This document shows, piece by piece, positions 6,582 through 13,049 of a stretch of DNA of 13,049 bases; position 1 is the first letter of the stretch, and each line of letters starts with the position of its first letter. The stretch lies in NCBI GenBank assembly GCA_001804165.1, contig MHFL01000010.1, forward strand, positions 4,239 through 17,287, read 5' to 3'. The notes under the pieces were generated by a model. That model was not told where the DNA came from and searched no databases. It worked only from the letters and a program-made list of their open reading frames with translations. This DNA is from Omnitrophica bacterium RIFCSPLOWO2_01_FULL_45_10. GTDB taxonomy: Bacteria; Omnitrophota; Gorgyraeia; 2-01-FULL-45-10. A program made the translations under genes and the position numbers.

Positions 6582-7259
6582 ATGAAGAAATTTGGTATTA
6601 TCTTTTTGATTGCGATTTTTGCGGCGGGCTTAAGCGGCTGTGCGCTCAATTTTTATAAGGGTAAGCCGGAACAGGAAAAGCAGATTAGACGGTTAACCAG
6701 CGAAGTAGAGGAACTCGAAGCGGCCAAGAGGATGCTGGAGGATCGCCTGGCCAGAGAGATAAGAGATAAAGAGGTCTTACTCCAATCCACGGAGCGAGGC
6801 CTTGTCATAACGATGGCAAATGATATCCTTTTCGATTCCGGCAAGGCAAAACTCAAATCGAAGTCGCATCCAATGTTAAAGAAGATCGCGTCCGTCCTTA
6901 ACGAGGCGCTTACGGATAGGAATATCGGCGTAGAAGGCCATACGGATGACGTCCCTATTAAATATTCCGGATGGAAGTCGAACTGGGAACTTTCGACGGC
7001 GCGGGCCACGAGCGTCCTGCATTACTTAATAGATGAATGCGGTTTAGATCCAAGGAGAATGTCTGCCATTGGATACGGCGAATTCAGGCCCGTCGATGCC
7101 AACGACACTCGCGAGGGCCGCGCAAGAAATCGCAGGGTAGAGATAATCGTCCTGCCGAAAGAATTGACGAAGAAATCCTACGAGGAAACGCAGTCAAAGG
7201 TATCCGAAAAGGCGAGGACAGAAGAAGAGTCCAGGATAAAAGAAGAGCCGGTTAAGTGA
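6582..7259 (+). CDS. OmpA-family peptidoglycan-binding lipoprotein
   Basis: Outer-membrane lipoprotein that tethers the envelope to peptidoglycan. Residues 1-20 are a lipoprotein signal (MKKFG, hydrophobic core, lipobox LSGC with Cys20). Residues 30-68 are charged and heptad-like (KQIRRLTSEVEELEAAKRML), probably a coiled-coil spacer. Residues 74-190 are an OmpA/MotB C-terminal domain: ILFDSGKAKLK, VEGHTDDVPI (117-126), NWELSTARA (134-142), GYGEFRPV and GRARNRRVEI (179-188). Asp122 and Arg141 fall at the positions that bind diaminopimelate in OmpA-like domains. The C-terminus (195-225) is a charged, Glu/Lys-rich tail. The ATG follows AAGGAGGG by eight bases and has its own promoter. It is followed after 42 bp by a hairpin, so it may be transcribed mostly alone. 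Confidence 0.9.
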   Translation: MKKFGIIFLIAIFAAGLSGCALNFYKGKPEQEKQIRRLTSEVEELEAAKRMLEDRLAREIRDKEVLLQSTERGLVITMANDILFDSGKAKLKSKSHPMLKKIASVLNEALTDRNIGVEGHTDDVPIKYSGWKSNWELSTARATSVLHYLIDECGLDPRRMSAIGYGEFRPVDANDTREGRARNRRVEIIVLPKELTKKSYEETQSKVSEKARTEEESRIKEEPVK

Positions 7260-7301
7260 GACAATAATTGTCGAAAAGCGCCACGAAGATAAGGAACGAA
7301 T

Positions 7302-7336
7302 CAATGGGGGACGTCTAAAGTTCCCCATTGTTGTTT
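7302..7336 (+). terminator. Hairpin before uppS: terminator-like or dispersed palindrome
   Basis: CAATGGGG (7302-7309) pairs exactly with CCCCATTG (7323-7330). A G-T and an A-T pair can extend the stem inward, leaving a loop of about nine bases, and TTGTTT follows. That fits a moderate intrinsic terminator for the OmpA-like gene. The GGGGAC-containing stem also resembles the dispersed palindromes elsewhere in this window, so it may instead be an inserted repeat. Either way it lies over the region where uppS translation must begin. Confidence 0.45.
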
Positions 7337-7345
7337 AAAAAGTCT

Positions 7346-8053
7346 ATGAATAACCCAAGCAACATGCCTCATCACGTCGCGATAATAATGGACGGAAACG
7401 GAAGATGGGCGACTCAAAGGGGTTTGCCTAAGATTGCCGGCCATCGTCAGGGAGTAAAAACCGTACAGGATGTGACTAAGGCGGCCATGGAGATGGGGAT
7501 AAAGGTATTGACATTATATGCCTTCTCTACGGAAAATTGGAAACGGCCCAGAAGAGAGGTTGATGCGCTATTCGGATTGCTCGAAATATATCTCGAAAGA
7601 GAAGCGGATAAGTTAAATAAAAACAACATTCGGCTTTCGGTGATTGGCAGGATAAAAGAACTCCCCGCTTTGGTTCAAGAGAAACTGAGAAGAGTCTCGG
7701 AGTCCACTAAGAATAATACCGGCCTAATTTTGAATTTAGCGCTGAATTACGGCGGCAGGGCGGAGATAGTTGACGCCTCGCGCAAGATAGCGCAGGATGT
7801 ATCAGGGGAAAGAATCGCTATTGATGATATAGACGAAGCAATGTTTTCTCGATACTTGTATACAGAAAATATTCCAGACCCGGACCTTCTGATAAGGACG
7901 AGCGGCGAATTCAGGATATCTAACTTTCTGTTATGGCAGATATGCTATGCGGAACTTTATGTTACGACGAAATTGTGGCCCGATTTCAACAAGGACGATC
8001 TTAAAAGAGCGCTTATGGAATATAGAAGGCGGAACAGGAGATTCGGTGGATAG
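7346..8053 (+). CDS. uppS: Isoprenyl (undecaprenyl) diphosphate synthase
   Basis: Condenses isopentenyl diphosphate onto farnesyl diphosphate in cis, giving the C55 carrier for peptidoglycan and other wall polymers. Signature motifs are complete: HVAIIMDGNGRWA with the catalytic Asp, GHRxG, TLYAFSTENWKRP, LNYGGRAEIVDA, DPDLLIRTSGE and RISNFLLWQICYAELY. From the chosen ATG it is 235 aa, within the family range of about 230-260. The start is uncertain: TTG at 7328 would add six residues but lies in a hairpin, and ATG at 7364 is a shorter option just before the conserved core. None has a clear Shine-Dalgarno sequence. It opens the uppS-cdsA-dxr-rseP-ispG run and overlaps cdsA by 8 bp. The frr gene that often precedes uppS elsewhere is absent. 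Confidence 0.95.
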   Translation: MNNPSNMPHHVAIIMDGNGRWATQRGLPKIAGHRQGVKTVQDVTKAAMEMGIKVLTLYAFSTENWKRPRREVDALFGLLEIYLEREADKLNKNNIRLSVIGRIKELPALVQEKLRRVSESTKNNTGLILNLALNYGGRAEIVDASRKIAQDVSGERIAIDDIDEAMFSRYLYTENIPDPDLLIRTSGEFRISNFLLWQICYAELYVTTKLWPDFNKDDLKRALMEYRRRNRRFGG

Positions 8054-8867
8054 AGAAGGCCTCGCGAGACGCGTTGTGAATTCGATCTTGATATTGGCGT
8101 TGGTGGCACTCATCATATTCTATTTTCCTAATTGGGTCTTCGCGCTTCTCGCGTCCTCGTTAATAGGCTTGAGTCTTTTTGAGTTTTTTAATATGGCCGA
8201 GAAGAAAAACATCTTCGTATATAAATATCTGGCCACGGCGATAGGGATGTGCGTTCCGCTAATCATATATTTCCAGAAGGGCCTGGAGGGCTATTTTGCC
8301 TTAGAGCCGTTCTTCATAGTCATCGCGTGCCTGTTCATATTTGTTCTGCAGTTCATACGCCGCGACAGTTCACAGGCCCTTGGAAGCATATCCGTGACCA
8401 TGTTCGGCCTTTTGTACATCGCGTGGTTCTTGTCATTTTTCATAAAATTGAAATTCATGCCTCGAGGTGAATTGCTGGTAAGTTTTCTCGTCCTCGTAAC
8501 AAAGATGGGCGACATAGGCGCGTATTTCATCGGTTCTAACTTCGGTAAGCACCCTCTCATTCAAAGGATAAGCCCTAAAAAGACTGTGGAGGGCACAGTA
8601 GGCGGTCTCGCATTCAGCGTGGGAAGCGCGATTTTTAGCAAATCGTACCTGACGGGATTCACATACTGGCACTTGTTCTGTTTGGGGATTCTCTTGGGTA
8701 TATTGGCGCAGGTCGGCGATTTGGCGGAATCCCTCTTAAAAAGAGACTGCGGAGTCAAGGATTCCGGCGCTAACCTTTCCGGCTTCGGCGGGGTCCTGGA
8801 CATGATAGATAGTTTGCTCTTTACAGCGCCGATATTCTATTTCTATATAATGGTGCTTATTAGATGA
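8046..8867 (+). CDS. cdsA: Phosphatidate cytidylyltransferase (CDP-diacylglycerol synthase)
   Basis: Integral membrane enzyme that makes CDP-diacylglycerol from phosphatidate and CTP, the branch point of phospholipid synthesis. The GTG at 8046 was chosen because AGGAG (8036-8040) is five bases upstream and it gives 273 aa, close to family length; the frame is open further upstream but only inside uppS. Several hydrophobic segments (about 12-50, 60-78, 88-104, 115-135, 143-165, 184-200, 208-226, 256-272) indicate a polytopic protein. Conserved regions are GDIGAYFIGSNFGKHPL (155-171), SPKKTVEGTVGG (176-187) and the C-terminal signature SLLKRDCGVKD...GGVLDMIDSLL (229-258). In that signature Phe247 replaces the usual His of GHGG and Met253 the usual Arg of DRxD. 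It overlaps uppS by 8 bp and dxr by 4 bp. Confidence 0.92.
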   Translation: MDREGLARRVVNSILILALVALIIFYFPNWVFALLASSLIGLSLFEFFNMAEKKNIFVYKYLATAIGMCVPLIIYFQKGLEGYFALEPFFIVIACLFIFVLQFIRRDSSQALGSISVTMFGLLYIAWFLSFFIKLKFMPRGELLVSFLVLVTKMGDIGAYFIGSNFGKHPLIQRISPKKTVEGTVGGLAFSVGSAIFSKSYLTGFTYWHLFCLGILLGILAQVGDLAESLLKRDCGVKDSGANLSGFGGVLDMIDSLLFTAPIFYFYIMVLIR

Positions 8868-10018
8868 GAGAGAGAATCGCGATTCTTGGTTCGACGGGCT
8901 CTATTGGAGTGAATACATTAAAGGTTGTATCTCGCTTAAAAGAAAGATTTGAGATAATCGCGCTCTCCGCTGATTCAAACGCGGACCTTCTCTCGAGACA
9001 AGCGCGCAAGTTTCGTCCAAAGATCATCTCTTTAAGAGAGTCTTTTCTTTCGACCAAGATAAGAAAATTAATCCCGTCCCGGACCAAGACGGTATTTGGA
9101 ATAGAGGGGCTCAATGAGATAGTCTCGCGAAGCGATGTCGACCTCGTCGTCTTCGCGATCTCAGGAACTTCCTGTCTCATCCCGCTCATCACCGCCATTG
9201 AAAAGAAAAAAAGGATCGCCCTGGCAAATAAAGAGGCGATGGTGTCAGCAGGCGCCATTTTGATGAATCGCGCGAAGGCAAACGGCGTAAAGATAATCCC
9301 CATCGACAGTGAGCACAGCGCGATATTTCAGTGCATATATGGTGAAGCGCGCCATTTATCAAAAATATATCTTACCGGAAGCGGCGGGCCATTATTAAAT
9401 ATAAGGAAGGATAGATTTGACAGGTTGTCCAAGGCGTTCATCCTTAAGCATCCAAAATGGAAGATGGGAAAGAAGATATCGGTCGATTCCGCGACGATGA
9501 TGAACAAGGGGTTGGAGGTAATAGAGGCTCAACACCTATTTCAGATGAATGAAGATAGGATAGAGGTTTTGATACACCCTGAAGCGATAGTCCATTCGAT
9601 GGTCGAGTTTTCCGATGGAGTCGTCTTTGCCCAGTTGGCGGTTCCGGACATGCGGCTTCCGATACAGTACGCGCTCACCTATCCCGAACGATCAGCTTGC
9701 ATTGTAGGAAACGTTGATTTTTCCAAGATAAAGAAATTATCGTTCTCGAAACCCGACATAAAGAGATTCCCCTGCCTGGGGTTGGCGCGGCAGGCCGTAA
9801 AGGACGGAGGGGCGGCTCCGGCGGTTCTAAACGCGTCGGATGAAGAGACGGTGAAAAACTATCTTGAAGGAAGAATTTTGTTCTCGGATATTCCGAAGAT
9901 CATAGAGAAGATATTGTCACGGCATAAAAATTCAATCAAAGATGAGCCCCGCGTCAACGATATACTGGAAGCCGAGAGATGGGCCAGAGAGGAGACTAAA
10001 CTATTGTGTTCTCGTTAA
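8864..10018 (+). CDS. dxr: 1-deoxy-D-xylulose 5-phosphate reductoisomerase
   Basis: Second step of the MEP isoprenoid pathway: NADPH-dependent conversion of DXP to 2-C-methyl-D-erythritol 4-phosphate, cytoplasmic. Length (384 aa) is typical. NADPH-binding GSTGSIG is at 9-15, LANKE at 120-124, metal ligands in IDSEHSAIFQ (Asp148, Glu150), and the substrate/metal region HPKWKMGKKISVDSATMMNK (196-215) continues to Glu218. IHPEAIVHSMVEF and PDMRLPIQYAL follow. Small departures from common consensus are TGSGGP for TASGGP, HPEA for HPQS, and NASDE for NAANE; none touches the listed ligands. The ATG at 8864 overlaps the cdsA stop as ATGA, suggesting coupled translation. It shares its supply role with ispG downstream: both feed isoprenoid units to UppS. 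Confidence 0.97.
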   Translation: MRERIAILGSTGSIGVNTLKVVSRLKERFEIIALSADSNADLLSRQARKFRPKIISLRESFLSTKIRKLIPSRTKTVFGIEGLNEIVSRSDVDLVVFAISGTSCLIPLITAIEKKKRIALANKEAMVSAGAILMNRAKANGVKIIPIDSEHSAIFQCIYGEARHLSKIYLTGSGGPLLNIRKDRFDRLSKAFILKHPKWKMGKKISVDSATMMNKGLEVIEAQHLFQMNEDRIEVLIHPEAIVHSMVEFSDGVVFAQLAVPDMRLPIQYALTYPERSACIVGNVDFSKIKKLSFSKPDIKRFPCLGLARQAVKDGGAAPAVLNASDEETVKNYLEGRILFSDIPKIIEKILSRHKNSIKDEPRVNDILEAERWAREETKLLCSR

Positions 10019-11091
10019 TATATTTTTTGCTCACGCTTTCCATACTTGTGCTGGCGCACGAATTCGGCCATTTCGCTGTCGCAAAGAAGACGGGGGTGAG
10101 GGTCGAGAAATTCTCTTTTGGTTTCGGCCCAAAGATATTATCGTTCAAAAAGGGCGATACAGAATACCTTATTTCTCTCATCCCTTTAGGCGGGTACGTG
10201 AAGATGGCGGGCGATGAGCCAAGGAAAGAGGGGAGCTACGAGAAATGGGAATTCCTGTCTAAGAGCGTCACGGAACGCTTTGGGATAATCTTTGCCGGGC
10301 CTCTCTTAAATTATTTACTCGCGTTTATTATATTTTCAGTTATCTTCATGTTCGGGAGCCCTACAATTACGACCGAAGTAGGCGGGCTTTTATCAGGCTA
10401 TCCTGCTCAAAAAGAAGGGATAGTTGTCGGAGACAAGATTCTTGCCGTGGACGGGAATGAAGTTAAGTTCTGGGAAGATATGACCGAGTTGATTCATAAA
10501 CGCGTCGACGGCGCGATAAAGTTGGCGATAGAAAGAGACGGCGCCCGTTTCGAGAGAGAAATTTCACCGCTTGTTCGCCGAACAAAAGACATATTTGGCA
10601 AAGAGATAAAGGTCGCGCTAATCGGGATAATGCCGTCTCAAGAAATTGTAAAGGTACGATATGGGCCGATACGTTCCGTCCAGATGGGGCTTAAAAAGAT
10701 TGGCCAACTAACCCTGATTACTTATAAGGCATTATGGTCAATTGTAATAGGGAGGCTCTCTTTCAAAGAGTCCATGACAGGGCCCATCGGAATATTCATG
10801 ATAACCGGCCAGGCGGCCAGGATGGGCTTCTTATATATCTTTCACCTCATGGGGATCTTAAGCGTGTCTTTGGCAATATTCAATCTTCTTCCTTTCCCCG
10901 TCCTCGACGGGGGCCACATCATTTTTTTGGCTGTGGAAAAGGTGAGAGGGAAACCTCTTTCGATAAGGGCGCAGGAACTGATCGCTAATATAGGTATAAG
11001 TTTTTTAATACTGCTCGCGCTTTTTACATTTTACAGCGATATAATGAAGTTTGGGATATTCGAGAAGGCGGTCACGCTTTTCAAAAGATGA
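10006..11091 (+). CDS. rseP: Site-2 intramembrane metalloprotease (RseP/RIP family)
   Basis: Inner-membrane zinc protease that cleaves transmembrane helices. In E. coli RseP cuts anti-sigma factor RseA and leftover signal peptides; the substrate here is unknown. The zinc motif HEFGH is at residues 18-22 in the first membrane helix, GPLLN at 99-103, a PDZ domain at roughly 120-190, and the third zinc-ligand motif NLLPFPVLDGGH at 293-304 (Asp301). A last helix spans about 328-342. The 361-residue length and a single PDZ fit the shorter RIPs of many bacteria rather than the two-PDZ E. coli enzyme. GTG start at 10006, inside the dxr end (13-bp overlap), with GGAG at 9991-9994, eleven bases away. 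It overlaps ispG by 4 bp. Confidence 0.94.
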   Translation: MFSLIYFLLTLSILVLAHEFGHFAVAKKTGVRVEKFSFGFGPKILSFKKGDTEYLISLIPLGGYVKMAGDEPRKEGSYEKWEFLSKSVTERFGIIFAGPLLNYLLAFIIFSVIFMFGSPTITTEVGGLLSGYPAQKEGIVVGDKILAVDGNEVKFWEDMTELIHKRVDGAIKLAIERDGARFEREISPLVRRTKDIFGKEIKVALIGIMPSQEIVKVRYGPIRSVQMGLKKIGQLTLITYKALWSIVIGRLSFKESMTGPIGIFMITGQAARMGFLYIFHLMGILSVSLAIFNLLPFPVLDGGHIIFLAVEKVRGKPLSIRAQELIANIGISFLILLALFTFYSDIMKFGIFEKAVTLFKR

Positions 11092-12203
11092 TAAAGAGAC
11101 GGAAAACTAGACTCGTAAAAGTTGGCGATGTCAGGATCGGCCAAGGCGCGCCGGTCTCCATCCAGTCTATGACAAAAGTCGAAACACAAAACGTTAAAGG
11201 TGTTTTATGTCAGATAAAGAGGTTGGAGGGAGCCGGATGCGAGATAATAAGGGTCGCCGTCAAGAATTTTCAGGATGCGGAAGCCATCAAGGGAATTAAG
11301 AAAAAGATAAGGATGCCTCTCGTATGCGATATACACTTCAATCACCGCCTGGCGCTTGCGGCGATAGAGAACGGAGCGGACAAGATTCGCCTGAATCCGG
11401 GAAACATTCGAAAGAAGGAGGAGATCGCCGCAATCGTGAAAGCGGCGAAGAAGGCGCGTATTCCGATTAGGATAGGCGTGAACTCGGGGTCGGTTGTGTT
11501 TCGGGGTTCGGGTATCGGGAAACGGGTATCGGGTATCGGGTATCGGGAAACGGGAAAAGTAAGAAATAATGATAGTAAAAGCGTCTCGCATAAATTAGTA
11601 GATTCAGCGCTGGGATACATTGGGCTCTTTGAAGACATGAATTTCCGTGATATAATTATATCGCTCAAAGCGTCTGACGTTGTGTCAACGGTGGAAGCAT
11701 ATAGACTGATGGCCGAAAGATGTGATTACCCGTTCCACTTAGGCGTTACCGCATCGGGTCCCTACGAATCCGGAATCGTTAAGTCTTCGATCGGAATAGG
11801 CGCCCTTCTTCTCGATGGGATAGGAGACACATTGAGGGTTTCCTTGACCTCTGACCCCGTAGATGAAGTTATCGCGGCAAAACGGATATTGAGTTCAGTG
11901 GGCATGAGGAACTTTGGACCGGATATTATCGCCTGTCCGACCTGCGGCCGCTGCCAGGTGGAGTTAGTTAAGATAGTACAGGAATTAGATGAGAAACTAT
12001 ACGCTATACGCTATACGCTAAACGCTAAACGTCCTCTTAAGATTGCTTTAATGGGCTGCGAAGTGAACGGGCCCGGAGAGGCGATTGACGCGGATATCGG
12101 CGTTGCTTTCGGAAAGGGAAGGGGCATGCTGTTTAAAAAGGGAAAGATTGTAAGAAAGATAAAAACCGCAAATGCTCTAGAAGAAATACTGAAAGAGTTA
12201 TAA
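11088..12203 (+). CDS. ispG: (E)-4-hydroxy-3-methylbut-2-enyl diphosphate synthase with two repeat-coded insertions
   Basis: Iron-sulfur enzyme of the MEP pathway: converts MEcPP to HMBPP. The N-terminal TIM-barrel domain shows VSIQSMTKVET (23-33), LVCDIHFNH (78-86), DKIRLNPGN (98-106) and IRIGVNSGS (127-135). The C-terminal domain carries the 4Fe-4S ligands: CPTCGRC (Cys283, Cys286) and MGCEVNGPGE (Cys324 and Glu331). Length 371 aa. Two short segments are coded by 7-bp tandem repeats: residues about 139-157 (SGIGKRV, SGIGYRE), where other IspG proteins have a short charged loop after GVNxGS, and about 304-314 (LYAIRYTLNAK), just before the KIALMGC strand. Both keep the frame and all catalytic residues, so the enzyme is probably functional. 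It starts as ATGA overlapping the rseP stop. Confidence 0.96.
   Translation: MIKRRKTRLVKVGDVRIGQGAPVSIQSMTKVETQNVKGVLCQIKRLEGAGCEIIRVAVKNFQDAEAIKGIKKKIRMPLVCDIHFNHRLALAAIENGADKIRLNPGNIRKKEEIAAIVKAAKKARIPIRIGVNSGSVVFRGSGIGKRVSGIGYRETGKVRNNDSKSVSHKLVDSALGYIGLFEDMNFRDIIISLKASDVVSTVEAYRLMAERCDYPFHLGVTASGPYESGIVKSSIGIGALLLDGIGDTLRVSLTSDPVDEVIAAKRILSSVGMRNFGPDIIACPTCGRCQVELVKIVQELDEKLYAIRYTLNAKRPLKIALMGCEVNGPGEAIDADIGVAFGKGRGMLFKKGKIVRKIKTANALEEILKEL
11502..11557. repeat. Heptamer tandem repeat (CGGGTAT/CGGGAAA) inside ispG
   Basis: Eight consecutive 7-bp units run from 11502: CGGGGTT, CGGGTAT, CGGGAAA, CGGGTAT three times, CGGGAAA twice. Three units make 21 bp, so the protein shows a 7-residue period (SGIGKRV, SGIGYRE). 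The array sits in the loop after the GVNSGS strand of IspG and leaves the frame open. Confidence 0.9.
11997..12031. repeat. Second heptamer tandem repeat (CTATACG/CTAAACG) inside ispG
   Basis: Five exact-length 7-bp units: CTATACG three times, then CTAAACG twice. They encode most of YAIRYTLNAK in the linker before the C-terminal MGC motif. The unit differs from the first ispG array but has the same length and the same pattern of two alternating unit variants. Confidence 0.9.
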
Positions 12204-12209
12204 CTCTTA

Positions 12210-12286
12210 GTCATTGCGAGCCGCCGAAGGCGGCGAAGCAATCCCAAAAATAGAGATTGCTTCGGCACTTCGTGCCTCGCAATGAC
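12210..12286. repeat. 77-bp nested palindromic repeat between ispG and proS
   Basis: The outer arms GTCATTGCGAG (12210-12220) and CTCGCAATGAC (12276-12286) are perfect. Inside are hairpin CCGCC-GAA-GGCGG (12221-12233), a second stem CGAAGCAATC/GATTGCTTCG (12234-12243 and 12255-12264), and hairpin GGCAC-TTC-GTGCC (12264-12276). The single strand folds as a cloverleaf. This matches a dispersed intergenic repeat I recognise from many bacterial genomes (GTCATTGCGAG...CTCGCAATGAC), a MITE-like element of uncertain mobility. It fills most of the 112-bp gap. No T-tract follows, so it is not a standard terminator. Confidence 0.9.
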
Positions 12287-12290
12287 AAAA

Positions 12291-12314
12291 ATTACCGATT
12301 GCTGATTACTAATT
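12291..12314. repeat. Degenerate heptamer run just upstream of proS
   Basis: ATTACCG, ATTGCTG, ATTACTA, ATT: three and a half units of 7 bp ending directly before the proS ATG. It occupies the place where a Shine-Dalgarno sequence would be expected, and none is seen. The unit length matches the two arrays inside ispG. Confidence 0.55.
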
Positions 12315-12315
12315 T

Positions 12316-13049
12316 ATGAGATGGACTGAAGCGTTCATACCCACACTTAAAGAAGACCCCCAGGAGGCAGAAGTCATAAGCCATAAACTTATGATGAGAG
12401 CAGGGCTCGTGAGGAAGCTCATTTCCGGCGTATACTCCTATCTCCCCTTGGGCCTTCGAGTGCTGAATAAGGTTGAGGGCATCATAAGAGAAGAGATGAA
12501 TCTTGCAGGCGCTCAGGAGGTCCTTCTTCCCGCCATTCACCCGCCTGAATTATGGAAAAAGACCGGCCGTTACGACGTTTTAGGCCCTGTCCTCATAAAG
12601 TTCAAAGACAGGCACGACAGGGAACTCGTCCTCGGGCCCACACACGAAGAGGTCATAACGGATCTCGTTAATAATAATGTCAAATCGTATAAGAATTTAC
12701 CCCTTATCCTATATCAGATTCAGACCAAATTCAGGGACGAGCCGCGGCCGCGCTTCGGCGTGATGAGGACATCGGAATTCATAATGAAAGACGCGTACAG
12801 TTTCGATTGCGATACTGAAGGCATGGAAAAAAGTTACAAGAAGATGTTCGACGCGTACTGCAGGATATTCGAAAGATGCGGCCTTCCCTACATCGCGGTA
12901 GAGGCGGATCCCGGCATCATGGGCGGCAACATCTCTCACGAATTCATGGTGCCTTCCGAGGCGGGGGAGGACGAGATTGTCCTTTGCCAGAAATGCGGCT
13001 ACGCCGCCAGCACAGCAGTGGCGGCGTGTAAAGTAGGGTCAAGCGGCAA
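12316..13049 (+). CDS. proS: Prolyl-tRNA synthetase, 3'-truncated by the window edge
   Basis: Charges tRNA-Pro with proline; class II synthetase of the bacterial type. The frame opens at ATG 12316 and stays open to the window end (244 codons). It begins [19 protein letters not shown], then [20 protein letters not shown] and [20 protein letters not shown] (motif 1 region), [13 protein letters not shown], and motif 2 as [20 protein letters not shown] and [11 protein letters not shown]. After GNISHEFMV it enters the start of the insertion domain typical of bacterial ProS, with [16 protein letters not shown]. The first codons match the usual ProS start, so ATG is secure even though no Shine-Dalgarno is visible. 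It follows ispG after 112 bp filled by repeats, so it may be read through from the operon or have its own weak promoter. Confidence 0.95.
   Translation, partial: MRWTEAFIPTLKEDPQEAEVISHKLMMRAGLVRKLISGVYSYLPLGLRVLNKVEGIIREEMNLAGAQEVLLPAIHPPELWKKTGRYDVLGPVLIKFKDRHDRELVLGPTHEEVITDLVNNNVKSYKNLPLILYQIQTKFRDEPRPRFGVMRTSEFIMKDAYSFDCDTEGMEKSYKKMFDAYCRIFERCGLPYIAVEADPGIMGGNISHEFMVPSEAGEDEIVLCQKCGYAASTAVAACKVGSSG

Noticed and set aside
11205..11668. Two long minus-strand open frames within ispG
   Set aside because: They are antisense to a clearly coding gene; the repeat array lacks stops on that strand, which explains their length.
11502..12031. Repeats in ispG as a CRISPR array
   Set aside because: The units are 7 bp with no spacers and lie inside a functional coding frame.
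12210..12300. Intrinsic terminator after ispG
   Set aside because: The stems are strong but are followed by ACAAAAATT rather than a T-tract, and the structure matches a dispersed repeat.
1..13049. tRNA, rRNA or riboswitch
   Set aside because: I looked for cloverleaf T-loop signatures (GTTCRANNC) in a tRNA setting and for long leader structures and found none I could support.

Overview
The window reads as a stretch of chromosome from an uncultured Gram-negative-type bacterium. Bacterial lipoprotein and signal peptides, an OmpA-family lipoprotein and a bacterial MEP-pathway/envelope operon all support this. The gene order, the RHS protein with FlgD-like neighbours and the abundance of short 7-8 bp tandem repeats remind me of Candidatus Omnitrophota (OP3). 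That placement is inference; no marker gene here proves it.

Left part (1-5394), AT-rich by eye: three co-directional genes for exported proteins. They are a 5'-truncated protein made of three FlgD-type Ig-like modules, a 148-residue secreted protein of unknown function, and a 1320-residue RHS/YD-repeat protein with signal peptide, DUF6531-like head, RHS core and a 176-residue variable C-terminal region that looks like a polymorphic-toxin tip. No immunity-like gene follows it.

Middle part (5395-6581): a REP-associated tyrosine transposase (RAYT, Y1/HUH family). It is flanked by two inverted REP hairpins whose stems differ at three pairs, all compensated, and the unit is bracketed by a 13-bp inverted repeat. 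A second 12-bp inverted repeat, a small signal-peptide ORF that may be frameshifted, and a well-formed promoter for the next gene follow.

Right part (6582-13049), higher in GC: an OmpA-like lipoprotein, then a tightly packed run uppS-cdsA-dxr-rseP-ispG with overlaps of 8, 4, 13 and 4 bp, and proS running off the end. The set joins undecaprenyl carrier synthesis, phospholipid precursor synthesis, two MEP isoprenoid steps (which supply the substrate of UppS), a site-2 membrane protease and prolyl-tRNA charging.

The most striking feature is the density of short repeats, several inside reading frames without breaking them: a paired GGGACTGTCCC palindrome and an octamer run in the RHS gene, and two different heptamer arrays in ispG. 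A 77-bp nested palindrome and a degenerate heptamer run lie in the ispG-proS gap, and a palindrome sits on the uppS translation start region.
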